DNA of 64,000 nt, taken from Sphingomonas sp. LY29. Lineage in GTDB: Bacteria; Pseudomonadota; Alphaproteobacteria; Sphingomonadales; Sphingomonadaceae. Positions 1-10,085 of the stretch are shown here, one piece after another. The stretch is taken from assembly GCF_035593985.1 (NCBI RefSeq), contig NZ_CP141587.1, positions 124,001-188,000 on the forward strand, written 5' to 3'. The translations under genes were made by a program, and so were the position numbers. Positions within the stretch are counted from its first letter, which is position 1; each line of letters begins with the position of its first letter. The notes below the pieces were generated by a model, which saw nothing but the letters and a program-made list of their open reading frames with translations, was not told where the DNA came from and made no database searches.

Positions 1-1
1 G

Positions 2-304
2 CTGACCCGGCACGGCTATCACGTCCTGACCGCGACCAACGGCGAAGAAGCGCTAGAGATCGTCGAGCGGGGCGACGAGATCGCATTGTTGATTTCCGAC
101 GTCGTCATGCCGCTAATGGATGGGCCGACGATGGTGCGGGAGGCTCGCAAGTCGCGCCCCGAGGTGCCGATCCTATTCATGTCGGGCTATGCCGAGGAGC
201 AGCTTCGCAATTCGATCGACATCGAGAATGTGGCGTTCCTTCCCAAGCCGTTTTCGGTCCAGGAATTGGCCGAGGCCGTCCGCCGCGCGCTCAACCAGAA
301 ATAA
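2..304 (+). CDS. cckA: CckA hybrid histidine kinase, C-terminal receiver domain (5' truncated by window)
   Basis: The open frame enters from the left edge and encodes about 100 residues of a response-regulator receiver domain. The phospho-acceptor Asp is in LLISDVVMPLMDGP, the switch region is FMSGYAEE and the conserved Lys is in FLPKPFS. DVVMP, SGYAEE and the LPKPFS ending are characteristic of the receiver at the C-terminus of CckA, the membrane kinase/phosphatase that starts the CckA-ChpT-CtrA relay. The same window carries chpT (10086) and divL (51710), which supports the call. The kinase core lies outside the window, so another hybrid kinase with a CckA-like receiver cannot be excluded. 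Confidence 0.72.
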   Translation: MTRHGYHVLTATNGEEALEIVERGDEIALLISDVVMPLMDGPTMVREARKSRPEVPILFMSGYAEEQLRNSIDIENVAFLPKPFSVQELAEAVRRALNQK

Positions 305-341
305 GTCTTTCCTATGCCGTAACGGATGCTATTGCCGCGCG

Positions 342-701
342 ATGATGTCGGGCAAGCGTTCCATCTTGATCGTCGAAGACGAGCCGCTGATCGCGATGAT
401 GCTGGAAGATTTCATCTTCTCGCTGGGCCACGATGTCAGCGCCAATTGCGACACGGTCGAGAGCGCGCTGGGCGAAGTGGGGAAGGGCGGTTTCGATCTC
501 GCCATCCTCGACGTTAATCTGAAGGGAGAAAGCGTGTGGCCTGTCGCGACCGCGCTTCGTGAACTGGGTAAGCCGTTCGTCCTAGCTAGCGGCGGCCATG
601 TCGATCCGCCACCTAGCGAATTCGAAAATGTGCCGATGATCGAGAAACCCTACACCATCGATCGCGTCTCCCCGATCATTGAAAAGGCACTCGCGGGCTA
701 A
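342..701 (+). CDS. Stand-alone response regulator receiver protein
   Basis: This is a 119-residue single-domain receiver with no output domain. It has the acidic pair in VEDEP (about residues 11-13), the phospho-acceptor Asp57 in [11 protein letters not shown] and a Lys in IEKPYT. The start at the first of two adjacent ATGs fits a domain that begins almost at once. It follows cckA by 37 bases on the same strand and may be co-transcribed with it. It belongs to the compact receiver group (ILDVNL pattern) common in alphaproteobacteria, and its partner kinase cannot be read from sequence. The weakly conserved switch region (VLASGG) suggests a phosphate sink or an atypical regulator, but that is inference. 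Confidence 0.8.
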   Translation: MMSGKRSILIVEDEPLIAMMLEDFIFSLGHDVSANCDTVESALGEVGKGGFDLAILDVNLKGESVWPVATALRELGKPFVLASGGHVDPPPSEFENVPMIEKPYTIDRVSPIIEKALAG

Positions 702-717
702 GCCTCGCCTCCTCACA

Positions 718-732
718 GTTCTGCTCTTGTTC
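718..732 (+). promoter_or_regulatory. LexA (SOS) box upstream of recA
   Basis: GTTC at 718-721 and GTTC at 729-732 are separated by exactly seven bases. This matches the alphaproteobacterial LexA direct-repeat operator GTTC-N7-GTTC. It lies about 75 bases before the recA start, where a LexA site is expected. A further inverted GAAC at 738-741 may be chance. Confidence 0.85.
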
Positions 733-807
733 TTATGGAACAAACAAGGTACGCACCGCTTTCGAACACGTCGCCGGACCGCGACGATTGACGGAAGGAT
801 GATGGGC

Positions 808-1875
<1,068 letters not shown>

Positions 1876-1899
1876 GCGTCGCCGCCCACAAGAAGTGAA

Positions 1900-1927
1900 G
1901 GGGACGCGTGATGCGCGTCCCCTTTTT
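1900..1927 (+). terminator. Rho-independent terminator after recA
   Basis: GGGGACGCG (1900-1908) pairs perfectly with CGCGTCCCC (1914-1922) across a five-base loop and is followed by five T. The T-run reaches the last codon of the converging MFS gene, so it closes recA. Confidence 0.9.
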
Positions 1928-3177
1928 CATGCGCGGAGTACGGGGGGCTCGATCGGTCCGAAAAAGCGTCCGCGCTCGATGATCAGGACCGCGATCAACG
2001 CGACGATCGAGCAAGCTGCCATTCCGGCTAGGAACGGGATCTGCGTTCCATCGAAGCTTTGGCCGATGACGAACCCGATTGCGGCGCCGCCGATCGTCTG
2101 GATCGTGCCCTGCACTGACGAGGCGGTGCCGGCGAACTTGGCCATGTTGGTCATCGCCAGCGTGCCGAAATTCGACGAGGTGAAGGCGAAGCTTCCCATC
2201 GCAAGCGCTTGCAGGACGACGAACATCCACAATGTCTCGCCCATCGTCACCGCAATAAGCAGATGGCCAACCGAGGCGATGACGAAGGCAATCAGCCCGG
2301 CATGCCCGACCCGGCGCAGTCCGAAGCGGCCGACCAACCGCGAGTTGAGCCAAGAGCCGAACGCCATGGGCGCCGCGACCGCGGCGAAGACGGCGCCGAT
2401 CGCTGCAGGTGCCTGGAACGTGTCGAACACGATCTGCTGGATCGAGGCGATGTAGCCCGTCAGCCCCCCGAACACTGCCGTCAGCCCGAGCGTGTAGCCC
2501 AGCGAAAGCCGCTCGCGCAGTGACGCCCCGACCGCGGTGCCGATCGTCCGCCACTCCAGCAGCCTGCGGTTGTCGGGGTGCAGCGTCTCGGACAGCCGGG
2601 CGTAGCTCCATAGCCACATGATCAGTGCGTAGACGGCGAGGACGATGAAGATCAGTCGCCAACTTCCAACCAGCAGGATCAGTTGCCCGACGCTGGGGGC
2701 CAGCATCGGGATGAGCATGAAGACCATGAAGACAAGGCTCATTACCCGCGCCATCTGCTCGCCTTCGAACAGGTCGCGGACCATCGCGGTGACAAGGACG
2801 CGGGTAACGGCGGCGGAGGCGCCCATGCCGAACCGCGCCGCGACGAGGATGGTAAAGTCGCTGGCGAAGCCGCACAGCGCCGCGAAGACGCCGTATAGGA
2901 TGACGCCCAGCGCAAGGATCGGCTTGCGCCCGAAGCGATCCGCCAACGGACCCCACAGCAATTGGGTCGAGCCGAAGCCCGCCATGTAAAGGACAACGAC
3001 AAGCTGGCGTCGGTTTTCGTCGGTGACGCCAAGCGATTCGCCGATTGCGGGCAGCGCGGGAAGCATGGCGTCGATCGCGAAAGCGTTGAGCGCCATCAAG
3101 CCGGCCAGAAGGGCGACGGTCTCCCGGGCGCCGATCCGGCGTTGGCCGGCGCGCGACTTGGGCATTTCGAAGGGCAT
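1927..3177 (-). CDS. Bcr/CflA-type MFS drug exporter
   Basis: This is a 416-residue inner-membrane transporter of the major facilitator superfamily with about twelve hydrophobic segments. After a short basic N-terminus it carries the Bcr/CflA-type start (AFAIDAMLPALPAIGESLGV) and the loop 2-3 motif GPLADRFGRKP. It also has an antiporter-type segment near PMLAPSVGQLI. The family exports drugs such as bicyclomycin and chloramphenicol by proton antiport, and the substrate here is not predictable. It converges on recA and diverges from the M24 peptidase. A second in-frame ATG at residue 5 is a possible start. Confidence 0.88.
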   Translation of the reverse strand: MPFEMPKSRAGQRRIGARETVALLAGLMALNAFAIDAMLPALPAIGESLGVTDENRRQLVVVLYMAGFGSTQLLWGPLADRFGRKPILALGVILYGVFAALCGFASDFTILVAARFGMGASAAVTRVLVTAMVRDLFEGEQMARVMSLVFMVFMLIPMLAPSVGQLILLVGSWRLIFIVLAVYALIMWLWSYARLSETLHPDNRRLLEWRTIGTAVGASLRERLSLGYTLGLTAVFGGLTGYIASIQQIVFDTFQAPAAIGAVFAAVAAPMAFGSWLNSRLVGRFGLRRVGHAGLIAFVIASVGHLLIAVTMGETLWMFVVLQALAMGSFAFTSSNFGTLAMTNMAKFAGTASSVQGTIQTIGGAAIGFVIGQSFDGTQIPFLAGMAACSIVALIAVLIIERGRFFGPIEPPVLRA

Positions 3178-3248
3178 TAGACCTCGCTGGCGAATGTTGC
3201 TCGCACGTGCAACAAGTGAAGGTGCCTTTTGTCTCCGGGAGAGTAAAA

Positions 3249-4502
3249 TTGCTGTCGATCAGTCGCCGCCGCTGGATCCAGGGCTCGATGGCACTGGCCG
3301 CTTCGGCCGCAGCACCGGCCCTGAAGGCGCAGCCGTCGACGTCGCGGGCGCTGCCTGCGCCAATCGGTAAGGCGGAGCGGATGGCGCGCCTAGCCAAGGC
3401 GCGTCGCCTCATGGAGCGAGAGGGGCTTGGCTCAATCATCATCGAGCCGGGCGCCAGCCTCGATTACTTCACGGGTGTCCGCTGGAGCCGATCCGAGCGC
3501 CTGACCGCCGCGGTGATCCCGGTATCCGGTCCCCCGCTGATCGTGACCCCTTTTTTCGAGAAGCCCTCGGTCGCTGAAAGTCTTCAGGTCGATGCGGACA
3601 TCCGCACGTGGGACGAGCATGAGGAACCGCTACGCACGGTCGCGGGCATCCTTCATGAAACGAAGGTCGCGGGCCAGCCGATCGGGATCGAGGAGACCAA
3701 TCGCTTCTTCATCGTCGACCGGCTGAAGCAGCAATATCCCAAGGCGGTCACACGCAACGCCAACGGCGTCGTTCGCGGGTGCCGGATGATCAAGTCACCG
3801 GCCGAACTCGCGTTGATGCAGGAAGCGTCCGACATCACGCTCGATGCCATTCGTGAGATGCACGGCAAGCTGAAGTCGGGGATGACTCCGGACGACATTT
3901 CCACCCTGCTCGAGCAGGCGATGGTCAGCCGCGGTGGAAGCAGCCCGTGGGCGCTGGTCTTGATCGGGGAGGCAGCGGCCTATCCGCATGGCAGCGGAAA
4001 GCCGCAGGTCTTGCGCCCGGGCGAAATTTTGCTGGTCGATACAGGCTGCGCCGTGCGCGGATATCAGGCCGACATCTCACGCACCTTCGTGTTCGGGGCG
4101 GCGCCGACTGCCGATCAGCGGCGCGTGTGGGAACAGGTCGCGCAAGGCCAGAAGATTGCGATGCAGGCCGCGCGCATCGGTGTCACCGCGGGCAGCGTCG
4201 ATGACGCTGTTCGCGCCGCTTATACGCGCTGGGGCTATGGCCCGGACTACAAGCTTCCCGGCCTGTCCCACCGCACCGGGCATGGGATCGGGATGGAGGG
4301 TCACGAACCGATCAATCTCGTCCGCGGCGAGGCGACCACGCTTGCTCCGGGCATGTGCTTTTCGAACGAGCCGGGGATCTACATTCCGGGCAAATTTGGG
4401 GTCCGGCTCGAAGACTGCTTCCACATGACGGCCGCCGGACCCAAGTGGTTCAGTGTGCCGCCTGCCTCGATCGACGACCCGTTCGGACGCTCCGGCGCTT
4501 GA
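3249..4502 (+). CDS. Tat-exported M24 family metallopeptidase (Xaa-Pro aminopeptidase type)
   Basis: This is a 417-residue pita-bread peptidase that removes an N-terminal residue next to proline. An N-terminal creatinase-like domain is followed by the catalytic domain. Candidate dinuclear metal ligands are visible: Asp in LVDTGC, Asp in YQADISRTF, His in GHGIGMEGHE, Glu in SNEPGIY and Glu in RLEDCF. Start TTG 3249 has GGAGAG five bases upstream and gives MLSISRRRWIQGSMALAA, a twin-arginine signal ending near LKAQ, so the enzyme is probably exported folded. A GTG at 3207 would give a longer N-terminus but leaves the Tat motif internal. The Tat call is inference from SRRRW-I-Q plus the hydrophobic stretch. 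Confidence 0.88.
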   Translation: MLSISRRRWIQGSMALAASAAAPALKAQPSTSRALPAPIGKAERMARLAKARRLMEREGLGSIIIEPGASLDYFTGVRWSRSERLTAAVIPVSGPPLIVTPFFEKPSVAESLQVDADIRTWDEHEEPLRTVAGILHETKVAGQPIGIEETNRFFIVDRLKQQYPKAVTRNANGVVRGCRMIKSPAELALMQEASDITLDAIREMHGKLKSGMTPDDISTLLEQAMVSRGGSSPWALVLIGEAAAYPHGSGKPQVLRPGEILLVDTGCAVRGYQADISRTFVFGAAPTADQRRVWEQVAQGQKIAMQAARIGVTAGSVDDAVRAAYTRWGYGPDYKLPGLSHRTGHGIGMEGHEPINLVRGEATTLAPGMCFSNEPGIYIPGKFGVRLEDCFHMTAAGPKWFSVPPASIDDPFGRSGA

Positions 4503-4555
4503 CGCGCCGCCTCCGCACCGCAACACACGGCGGCGAATAACGAGGGGACGACCGA

Positions 4556-5878
4556 ATGACGAAGACCGAGCGCAAGGGCATCGCGCTGCAATGGCAGATG
4601 CTGATCGGCTTCCTCGTCGGATTGATCGCAGGCCTGATCGCCAATGCCGCGGGCGGCGGCGACGCGCCGTGGGTCGATGCGATCACCACCTACGTAACCG
4701 GGCCGATCGGCCAGATCTTCCTTCGCCTGCTGTTCATGCTCGTCATTCCCTTGCTCTTCTCGGCGCTCGTCGTCGGAATTGCGGAGATGGGTGACGTCCG
4801 GTCGCTGAAGCGCGTTGGGCTGAAAACCCTGTTCTTCACGGTCGCGGTGTCCGGGATCGCGGTGGTGATGGCGCTGTTCTTCACCAACCTAATCCAGCCC
4901 GGTGCGGGCGTCGACCAGGCACTGGCGGCGCAGCTACTTGCCGATGCGCGTGAAGGGGCGGGCGCGATCCTCAGCGGTCAGTCGGAGAAGCCGCAGGGTG
5001 TCAACGCGGTGCTGGCGATCATCCCCAACAACGTCGTCGCGGCGGCCGCGGACAACGACATCCTTGCGGTCATGTTCTTCGCGCTGATCTTTGGCATCGG
5101 CCTGTTGATCACCGACAGCCGCCCCGCGCAGGCGCTTCAGTCGGCGATCGAAGGCATCTTCCATGTCGCGATGACGCTGATCTCGATCATCATCAAGTTC
5201 GCGCCGATCGCCATCGCCTGCTTCATGTTCAACCTGTCGGCGGTGTTCGGATGGGAATTGCTGCTGCGGCTCGGCGCGTATGTCGGGGTCGTCCTGCTTG
5301 CGCTCGGCACACAGATGTTCGTCGTCTATCCGCTGGTGATCAAGTTCGCCGGCAAGATGTCGCCGCTGTTCTTCTTCCGGCAAAGCCAGGAAGCAATGGT
5401 CATGGCGTTCTCGACGGCCTCGTCGAACGCGACGCTGCCGACCGCGCTTCGGGTGGCCGAAACGAAGCTGAACCTGCCGCCGCGCGTGGCGCGCTTTGTG
5501 CTGACGATCGGCGCGACCGCCAACCAGAACGGGACCGCCATCTTCGAAGGCGTCACCGTGCTGTTCCTCGCGCAATTCTTCGGGGTCGAGCTGAGCCTTG
5601 CGCAACAAGCGCTCGTCTTGTTGGTCTGCATCCTCGGCGGCATCGGTACCGCGGGCGTTCCCGCCGGATCGCTACCAGTCGTGGCGTTGATCCTGGGCAT
5701 GATCGGGGTGCCGCCTGAAGGAATCGGCCTCGTGCTCGGCGTCGACCGCTTCCTCGACATGTGCCGAACGACGCTCAACGTCACGGGTGACCTCGCCTGC
5801 GCGACCGTGGTCAGCCGCGGTGAGGAGGATGTCCCGGCGACGATCGCGACCGCACCGGAAAGCGCGGCCGCGATCTGA
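4556..5878 (+). CDS. Dicarboxylate/amino acid:cation symporter (DAACS, SLC1 type)
   Basis: This is a 440-residue membrane protein of the GltP/DctA fold. The re-entrant hairpin serine motif appears as FSTASSNATLPTALRVAE, and the substrate/sodium-binding segment as GATANQNGTAIFEGV (NMDGT-like, here NQNGT). A GIGTAGVPAGS segment for hairpin 2 and VDRFLDMCRTTLNVTGD in the last helix, with the Asp and Arg that read the amino-acid or acid substrate, complete the signature. The family imports C4-dicarboxylates, glutamate or aspartate with Na+ or H+. GAGGGG about 9 bases upstream supports ATG 4556. The gene stands alone between the M24 peptidase and the EF-G paralogue. Confidence 0.92.
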   Translation: MTKTERKGIALQWQMLIGFLVGLIAGLIANAAGGGDAPWVDAITTYVTGPIGQIFLRLLFMLVIPLLFSALVVGIAEMGDVRSLKRVGLKTLFFTVAVSGIAVVMALFFTNLIQPGAGVDQALAAQLLADAREGAGAILSGQSEKPQGVNAVLAIIPNNVVAAAADNDILAVMFFALIFGIGLLITDSRPAQALQSAIEGIFHVAMTLISIIIKFAPIAIACFMFNLSAVFGWELLLRLGAYVGVVLLALGTQMFVVYPLVIKFAGKMSPLFFFRQSQEAMVMAFSTASSNATLPTALRVAETKLNLPPRVARFVLTIGATANQNGTAIFEGVTVLFLAQFFGVELSLAQQALVLLVCILGGIGTAGVPAGSLPVVALILGMIGVPPEGIGLVLGVDRFLDMCRTTLNVTGDLACATVVSRGEEDVPATIATAPESAAAI

Positions 5879-5881
5879 TCG

Positions 5882-7921
5882 TCAGGCGGGCTCGGCGACC
5901 TGCTGCTTGCAGATCTTGTCCGCCAGCGTACCGTTGAGTTCGGCGAGATGGTCGAACGCCGCCTCGTAGCTGGCGAGGCCTTGGCTCAGCGAGCGTAGCT
6001 CGGCTTCAAGGCCGTCGAGCTCATTTTCCGGAACGAGCGCCTCGATCCGGTCCCAACCCGTCCACCCGTCGCGCGGGGCTAGCCCCAGCATTTGGCCGCG
6101 ACGGCTTGCCACCGCCGACGAGACGCGACTGGTGGAAGAGGCGGGCGTGACCAGCACGAGCTTGTGCACCGGTTCGAGCAGATGCGCGGCGGCCACGGCC
6201 AAGGCGTCCTGCATCGCCATCCGTCCGGCGAGACGAAAGGCCAGCTCACTGGAGTCGACGCTGTGATAGCTGCCGTCGGTCAGCGTGACGGCCACGTCGA
6301 CGACGGGGAAGCCGAGCGGTCCCTTGACCATCGCGTCGCGAACGCCTTGCTCGACCGCCGGGATCCACTGCTTGGGCACCGCGCCGCCGGAGATGTGCTC
6401 GCCGAACTTGAAACCGGCGCCGCGCGACAGCGGCCGGATTTCGATGACGACGTCTCCGAACTGTCCGTGTCCACCGGACTGCTTCTTGTGCCGTCCGCGC
6501 TGCGTAACGGGGCGACGGATCGATTCGCGATAGCCAATCGACGGTTGGCGGTGCGCAACCTCGACCCCGTATCGGCGCTTTAGCTTGGCCAGGCTGGTGC
6601 GAAGGTGCTCTTCGTTGACCCCGCGCAGTCGCATCTCGTGCGCCGACTCGTCCTGCTCTAGGCTTAGGCTTGGATCTTCCTCGAGGAGGCGGCCAAGCGC
6701 GCCCGACAGCTTGACGTCGTCCTTGCGGTCGGCCGGTTCGATTGCGAGCGTGCAATTGCGGGCGGGGAGGTCGAGCTCGAGCGGCGGGGGCAGGGGTCCT
6801 GCGCCAAGCCATTCGCCGGAATGAACCGCATCGACCTTGGCGACCGCGATCAGATCTCCATCGTTCGCTTCCGTGACCTTCGACGTTCGCTCGCCCTGCA
6901 CCGAGAATAATGCGCCGAGCCGACCAGAGGCATCCGACGCGGTTCGGTAGTCGGTCCCCTCGCGGATCGAGCCACCAAGCGCGCGGGCCAGGGCGAGGCG
7001 ACCCACCGATCCACCGTGCGATATCTTGAAGGCATATAAGGAGGGTGCTTCGACACCTAGTCGCAGCGCCGTGTCTCGGGGTCCCGGGGCTTCGTGGCGA
7101 AGGGCCTTGAGCAGCCGCCTGACCCCCCACCCATTCTGCGCCGACCCGAAGAGCACGGACACGCCGAGATTGTCACTGGTCTCCCGCTTTAGGTCGGCGA
7201 AGATCGCGGCAGGCTCTGGGACTTGGTCGTTCAAAAGCTGCTCGAGCAATTGATCATCATGGTCGGCCAATTGCTCGAGAAGATGGGTTCGCGCCTCCGC
7301 TTCGCGGGCGGCGACGTCGCCGGGGATGTCGATCGGTTGCGACGGCTTCCCGGGCACATAGTGATAGGCGCGTTCGAGCGCGACATCGACGAAACCGGTG
7401 ACCTTGTCATTCTCCCGGATTGGAATTTGGCGTCCGATCAGCGGCGACACGCTCATCGGCTGCAAGGCTTCCAGCAGGTCACGGATCCGCCCGTGGGCTT
7501 GATCGATCCGGTTGACGAAGATGATGTGAGGAATGCCCTGCTCGTCGAGCATCCTCAGTGCGGGGGCCGCGAGCGCCGCGCGGGTCGGGTCGGGGTCGAC
7601 GACGACAATGGCGAGGTCGGCCACCGCAACGCCGCGCGCAGCGTCGGAAGCAAAACCGATCGAGCCGGGAGCATCGATGATGGCGAAATGTTCGCCGAGA
7701 TAATCGAAGTGGAGGACGTTGGTTTCGGTGGACCCGCCGCGCTGGCGGGCTTCGGCGCTGGAATCACCGATGCTGGTCCCGGCGGCGACCGAGCCTTGCC
7801 GGTCGATCGTTCCGCTGGCGAAGAGCAGCGCTTCCGCCAGGCTGGTCTTTCCGGCGCCGGCCGGTCCGACCAGCGCGATGACCCTCGTGCCTTGGGTGTT
7901 CTCCGATGCTGTCTTGGGCAT
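5882..7921 (-). CDS. Elongation factor G-like translational GTPase (EF-G paralogue)
   Basis: This is a 679-residue protein with EF-G domain order: GTPase, domain II, domains III-V. The G motifs are unusual. G1 reads GPAGAGKTS instead of AHIDAGKTT, G3 reads DAPGS instead of DTPGH, and G4 reads NRID instead of NKxD. Domain IV is intact (GGHGQFGDV; later VDVAVTLTDGSYHSVDSSE). It starts at ATG 7921, with GGAGGATAGTCGC directly upstream. Alphaproteobacteria often carry such an EF-G-like protein besides the essential fusA in the str operon. Whether it translocates ribosomes, recycles them or protects them is not known from sequence. It sits downstream of rpoH behind a terminator, so it likely has its own promoter. 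Confidence 0.85.
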   Translation of the reverse strand: MPKTASENTQGTRVIALVGPAGAGKTSLAEALLFASGTIDRQGSVAAGTSIGDSSAEARQRGGSTETNVLHFDYLGEHFAIIDAPGSIGFASDAARGVAVADLAIVVVDPDPTRAALAAPALRMLDEQGIPHIIFVNRIDQAHGRIRDLLEALQPMSVSPLIGRQIPIRENDKVTGFVDVALERAYHYVPGKPSQPIDIPGDVAAREAEARTHLLEQLADHDDQLLEQLLNDQVPEPAAIFADLKRETSDNLGVSVLFGSAQNGWGVRRLLKALRHEAPGPRDTALRLGVEAPSLYAFKISHGGSVGRLALARALGGSIREGTDYRTASDASGRLGALFSVQGERTSKVTEANDGDLIAVAKVDAVHSGEWLGAGPLPPPLELDLPARNCTLAIEPADRKDDVKLSGALGRLLEEDPSLSLEQDESAHEMRLRGVNEEHLRTSLAKLKRRYGVEVAHRQPSIGYRESIRRPVTQRGRHKKQSGGHGQFGDVVIEIRPLSRGAGFKFGEHISGGAVPKQWIPAVEQGVRDAMVKGPLGFPVVDVAVTLTDGSYHSVDSSELAFRLAGRMAMQDALAVAAAHLLEPVHKLVLVTPASSTSRVSSAVASRRGQMLGLAPRDGWTGWDRIEALVPENELDGLEAELRSLSQGLASYEAAFDHLAELNGTLADKICKQQVAEPA

Positions 7922-8011
7922 GCGACTATCCTCCTCCGTGGTGGCGAAGGCGCCGAGTCGCAGGCAGCGGCCAGGCGCTGTGCAAGATCGGAGGGTCGGA
8001 CTCACTGACCC

Positions 8012-8053
8012 CAAAAGCAAGAGGCGCCCGCACGGTCCGTCCGTGCGAGCGCC
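8012..8053 (-). terminator. Terminator downstream of rpoH
   Basis: On the minus strand a hairpin of two arms, GGCGC and CGCACGG (one C/A mismatch between them) around a five-base loop (8023-8053), is followed by a TCTTGCTTTT tract. It separates rpoH from the EF-G-like gene. Confidence 0.75.
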
Positions 8054-8075
8054 CCGTTGATCGGTTCAGTGCGGA

Positions 8076-9002
8076 TCAGGCGGCGGGCAGGAGCCGCTGC
8101 TCACCGGCAAGACGGATCAGCGCCGACTGAAGCTTCTCGAACGCGCGCACCTCAATCTGGCGAATGCGTTCGCGGCTGACGCCATAGACTTGGCTCAGAT
8201 CCTCAAGCGTCTTAGGCTCTTCGCTCAGGCGCCGCTCGGTCAGGATGAACTTCTCGCGATCGTTCAGGCTGCCCATCGCTTCGACCAGAAGATCGTGGCG
8301 AACCTGGCGCTCCTCGTCATCGGCGATCAATTCATCCTGAAGCGGACCGTTGTCGACCAGGAAGTCCTGCCATTGGCCTTCGCCATCGGTGTCGCGAAGC
8401 GGGGCATTGAGGCTGGTGTCGCCGCCCATGCCCATGCGGCGGTTCATCGAGATGACTTCCGCCTCGGTCACGCCGAGATCGGTCGCGATTTTCGTCACCG
8501 CTTCGGGCTTCAAGTCGCCTTCCTCGAACGCGTCGATCTGGTTCTTCATCCGGCGGAGATTGAAGAACAGCTTCTTCTGCGCCGCGGTGGTACCCATTTT
8601 CACGAGGCTCCACGAGCGCAGGATGAATTCCTGGATCGAGGCGCGAATCCACCACATGGCGTAGGTCGCGAGGCGGAAGCCGCGATCGGGCTCGAATTTC
8701 TTCACGCCCTGCATCAGGCCGATGTTGCCTTCGGAAATCAGCTCGCTGACCGGCAGGCCATAGCCGCGATAGCCCATGGCAATTTTGGCCACGAGGCGCA
8801 GGTGGGAGTTGACCAGACGCGCGGCCGCGTCGGTATCGCCCTGCTCACGCCAACGGGTGGCGAGCATGAATTCCTCTTCCGGCGCCAAGATCGGAAATTT
8901 CTTGATTTCGGAAAGATAGCGGTTGAGTCCGGCCTCGCCCCCCGCTGCGGGGATCGACATTGCCTTGGTACCCTTGGCCGCCTTCGCATTCGCCATCGTC
9001 AT
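8076..9002 (-). CDS. rpoH: RNA polymerase sigma-32 factor RpoH
   Basis: This is the heat-shock sigma factor, 308 residues. Region 2 includes EGNIGLMQGVKKFEPDRG and ATYAMWWIRASIQEFILRSW. The diagnostic RpoH box is present as QKKLFFNLRRMK between regions 2 and 3, which separates it from RpoD and RpoS. Region 4.2 ends with LSQVYGVSRERIRQIEVRAFEKL. Start ATG 9002 has GGGAG five bases upstream. It follows rluD by 45 bases on the same strand, a gene order I recall in other alphaproteobacteria including Caulobacter. It may be transcribed both from upstream of rluD and from a promoter in the short gap. Many alphaproteobacteria hold two rpoH genes; only one is visible here. Confidence 0.97.
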   Translation of the reverse strand: MTMANAKAAKGTKAMSIPAAGGEAGLNRYLSEIKKFPILAPEEEFMLATRWREQGDTDAAARLVNSHLRLVAKIAMGYRGYGLPVSELISEGNIGLMQGVKKFEPDRGFRLATYAMWWIRASIQEFILRSWSLVKMGTTAAQKKLFFNLRRMKNQIDAFEEGDLKPEAVTKIATDLGVTEAEVISMNRRMGMGGDTSLNAPLRDTDGEGQWQDFLVDNGPLQDELIADDEERQVRHDLLVEAMGSLNDREKFILTERRLSEEPKTLEDLSQVYGVSRERIRQIEVRAFEKLQSALIRLAGEQRLLPAA

Positions 9003-9047
9003 TTCACTCCCTGAGCATGGGATCGACGTCCCATACCGATTTAAAAC

Positions 9048-10001
9048 TTATACACCAAGCGCGCTGAACAGTTCCTGCATGTCCGACGGAAGGGCGCTGT
9101 CGAACGACAAACGGGCCTTTGAGACAGGATGGACGAAGCCAAGGTGGGCAGCATGCAACGCCTGCCGGTGAAATCCCAGGCTCTTCAATAACTCGCGATG
9201 GGCCTTCCGGGTCCGTCCGTAAACCGGATCGCCGACCAGCGGGTGGCCAATCGACGCCATGTGCACGCGCACCTGGTGCGTCCGCCCCGTCTCAAGCCGA
9301 CATTCGACCAGCGCCGCTTCGCGCAAGGGTTTGAGGCGCCGCCAGTGGGTGACGGCCCGCTTGCCTCGGTCCGCCGTGACGATCGCAACTTTCTTGCGAT
9401 CGTGCGGCGAGCGGGCGAGCGGTGCGTCGACCGAGCCCTCGGCAAGGCGCGGAACGTCGGAAACGATGGCCAGATAACGGCGGTCGATCGAGTGGTCGGC
9501 GAACTGGCGGGCAAGGCCCTCATGCGCCACGTCATGCTTGGCCACGACCAAGAGGCCCGACGTGTCCTTGTCGATGCGATGCACGATACCGGGGCGGGCG
9601 ACCCCGCCGATGCCGCTCAGGCTGCCGCCGCAGTGGTGCAGCAGGGCGTTGACTAAGGTGCCGTCGCGATTGCCCGCGGCGGGATGGACGACCAAGCCAG
9701 GAGGCTTGTCGACCACCAGCAGATGCTCATCCTCATAAGCGATCACCAACGCGATATCCTGCGCCTCGTTGTGCGCGGGCGCGGGATCGGGGACTGCCAG
9801 CAGATATTCTTCGTCGCCGCGCACCTTGATCGCCGGATCGCGAACCGCGGTTCCCGACCGGGTCAAGGCGCCGGATTTGGTCAGCACCTTCAACCGCTCG
9901 CGCGACATGGCTGGCAATTGCGCGGCGAGCGCCCGATCGAGGCGCCAGCCGGCGTGACTGCTGTCGAGTGCAACCTCGATGATGTGATGCCCCCCGGCCA
10001 T
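9048..10001 (-). CDS. rluD: 23S rRNA pseudouridine synthase RluD
   Basis: The enzyme converts uridines in helix 69 of 23S rRNA (1911/1915/1917 in E. coli) to pseudouridine. The 317-residue product has an N-terminal S4 RNA-binding domain (WRLDRALAAQLPAMSRERLK) followed by the RluA-type catalytic domain. Its catalytic Asp is in the signature HRIDKDTSGLLVVAK. The helper segment LETGRTHQVRVHMASIGHPLVGDPVYG is intact. ATG 10001 begins the family-typical N-terminus; no clear Shine-Dalgarno site precedes it. It is the first gene of the rluD-rpoH pair and diverges from chpT. RluC-type paralogues are similar, but the rpoH linkage favours RluD. Confidence 0.93.
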   Translation of the reverse strand: MAGGHHIIEVALDSSHAGWRLDRALAAQLPAMSRERLKVLTKSGALTRSGTAVRDPAIKVRGDEEYLLAVPDPAPAHNEAQDIALVIAYEDEHLLVVDKPPGLVVHPAAGNRDGTLVNALLHHCGGSLSGIGGVARPGIVHRIDKDTSGLLVVAKHDVAHEGLARQFADHSIDRRYLAIVSDVPRLAEGSVDAPLARSPHDRKKVAIVTADRGKRAVTHWRRLKPLREAALVECRLETGRTHQVRVHMASIGHPLVGDPVYGRTRKAHRELLKSLGFHRQALHAAHLGFVHPVSKARLSFDSALPSDMQELFSALGV

Positions 10002-10085
10002 TATCGAACATTTGGGAAGGCGCCGCGGCGGTTTCAATGGCCCGCATGTTGCCACTCGCGGTCCACTCGCGCACTACTCCGGCCC

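Noticed and set aside
3207..3248. GTG start giving a 14-residue longer M24 peptidase
   Set aside because: The TTG at 3249 has a better ribosome site and places the twin-arginine motif at the N-terminus.
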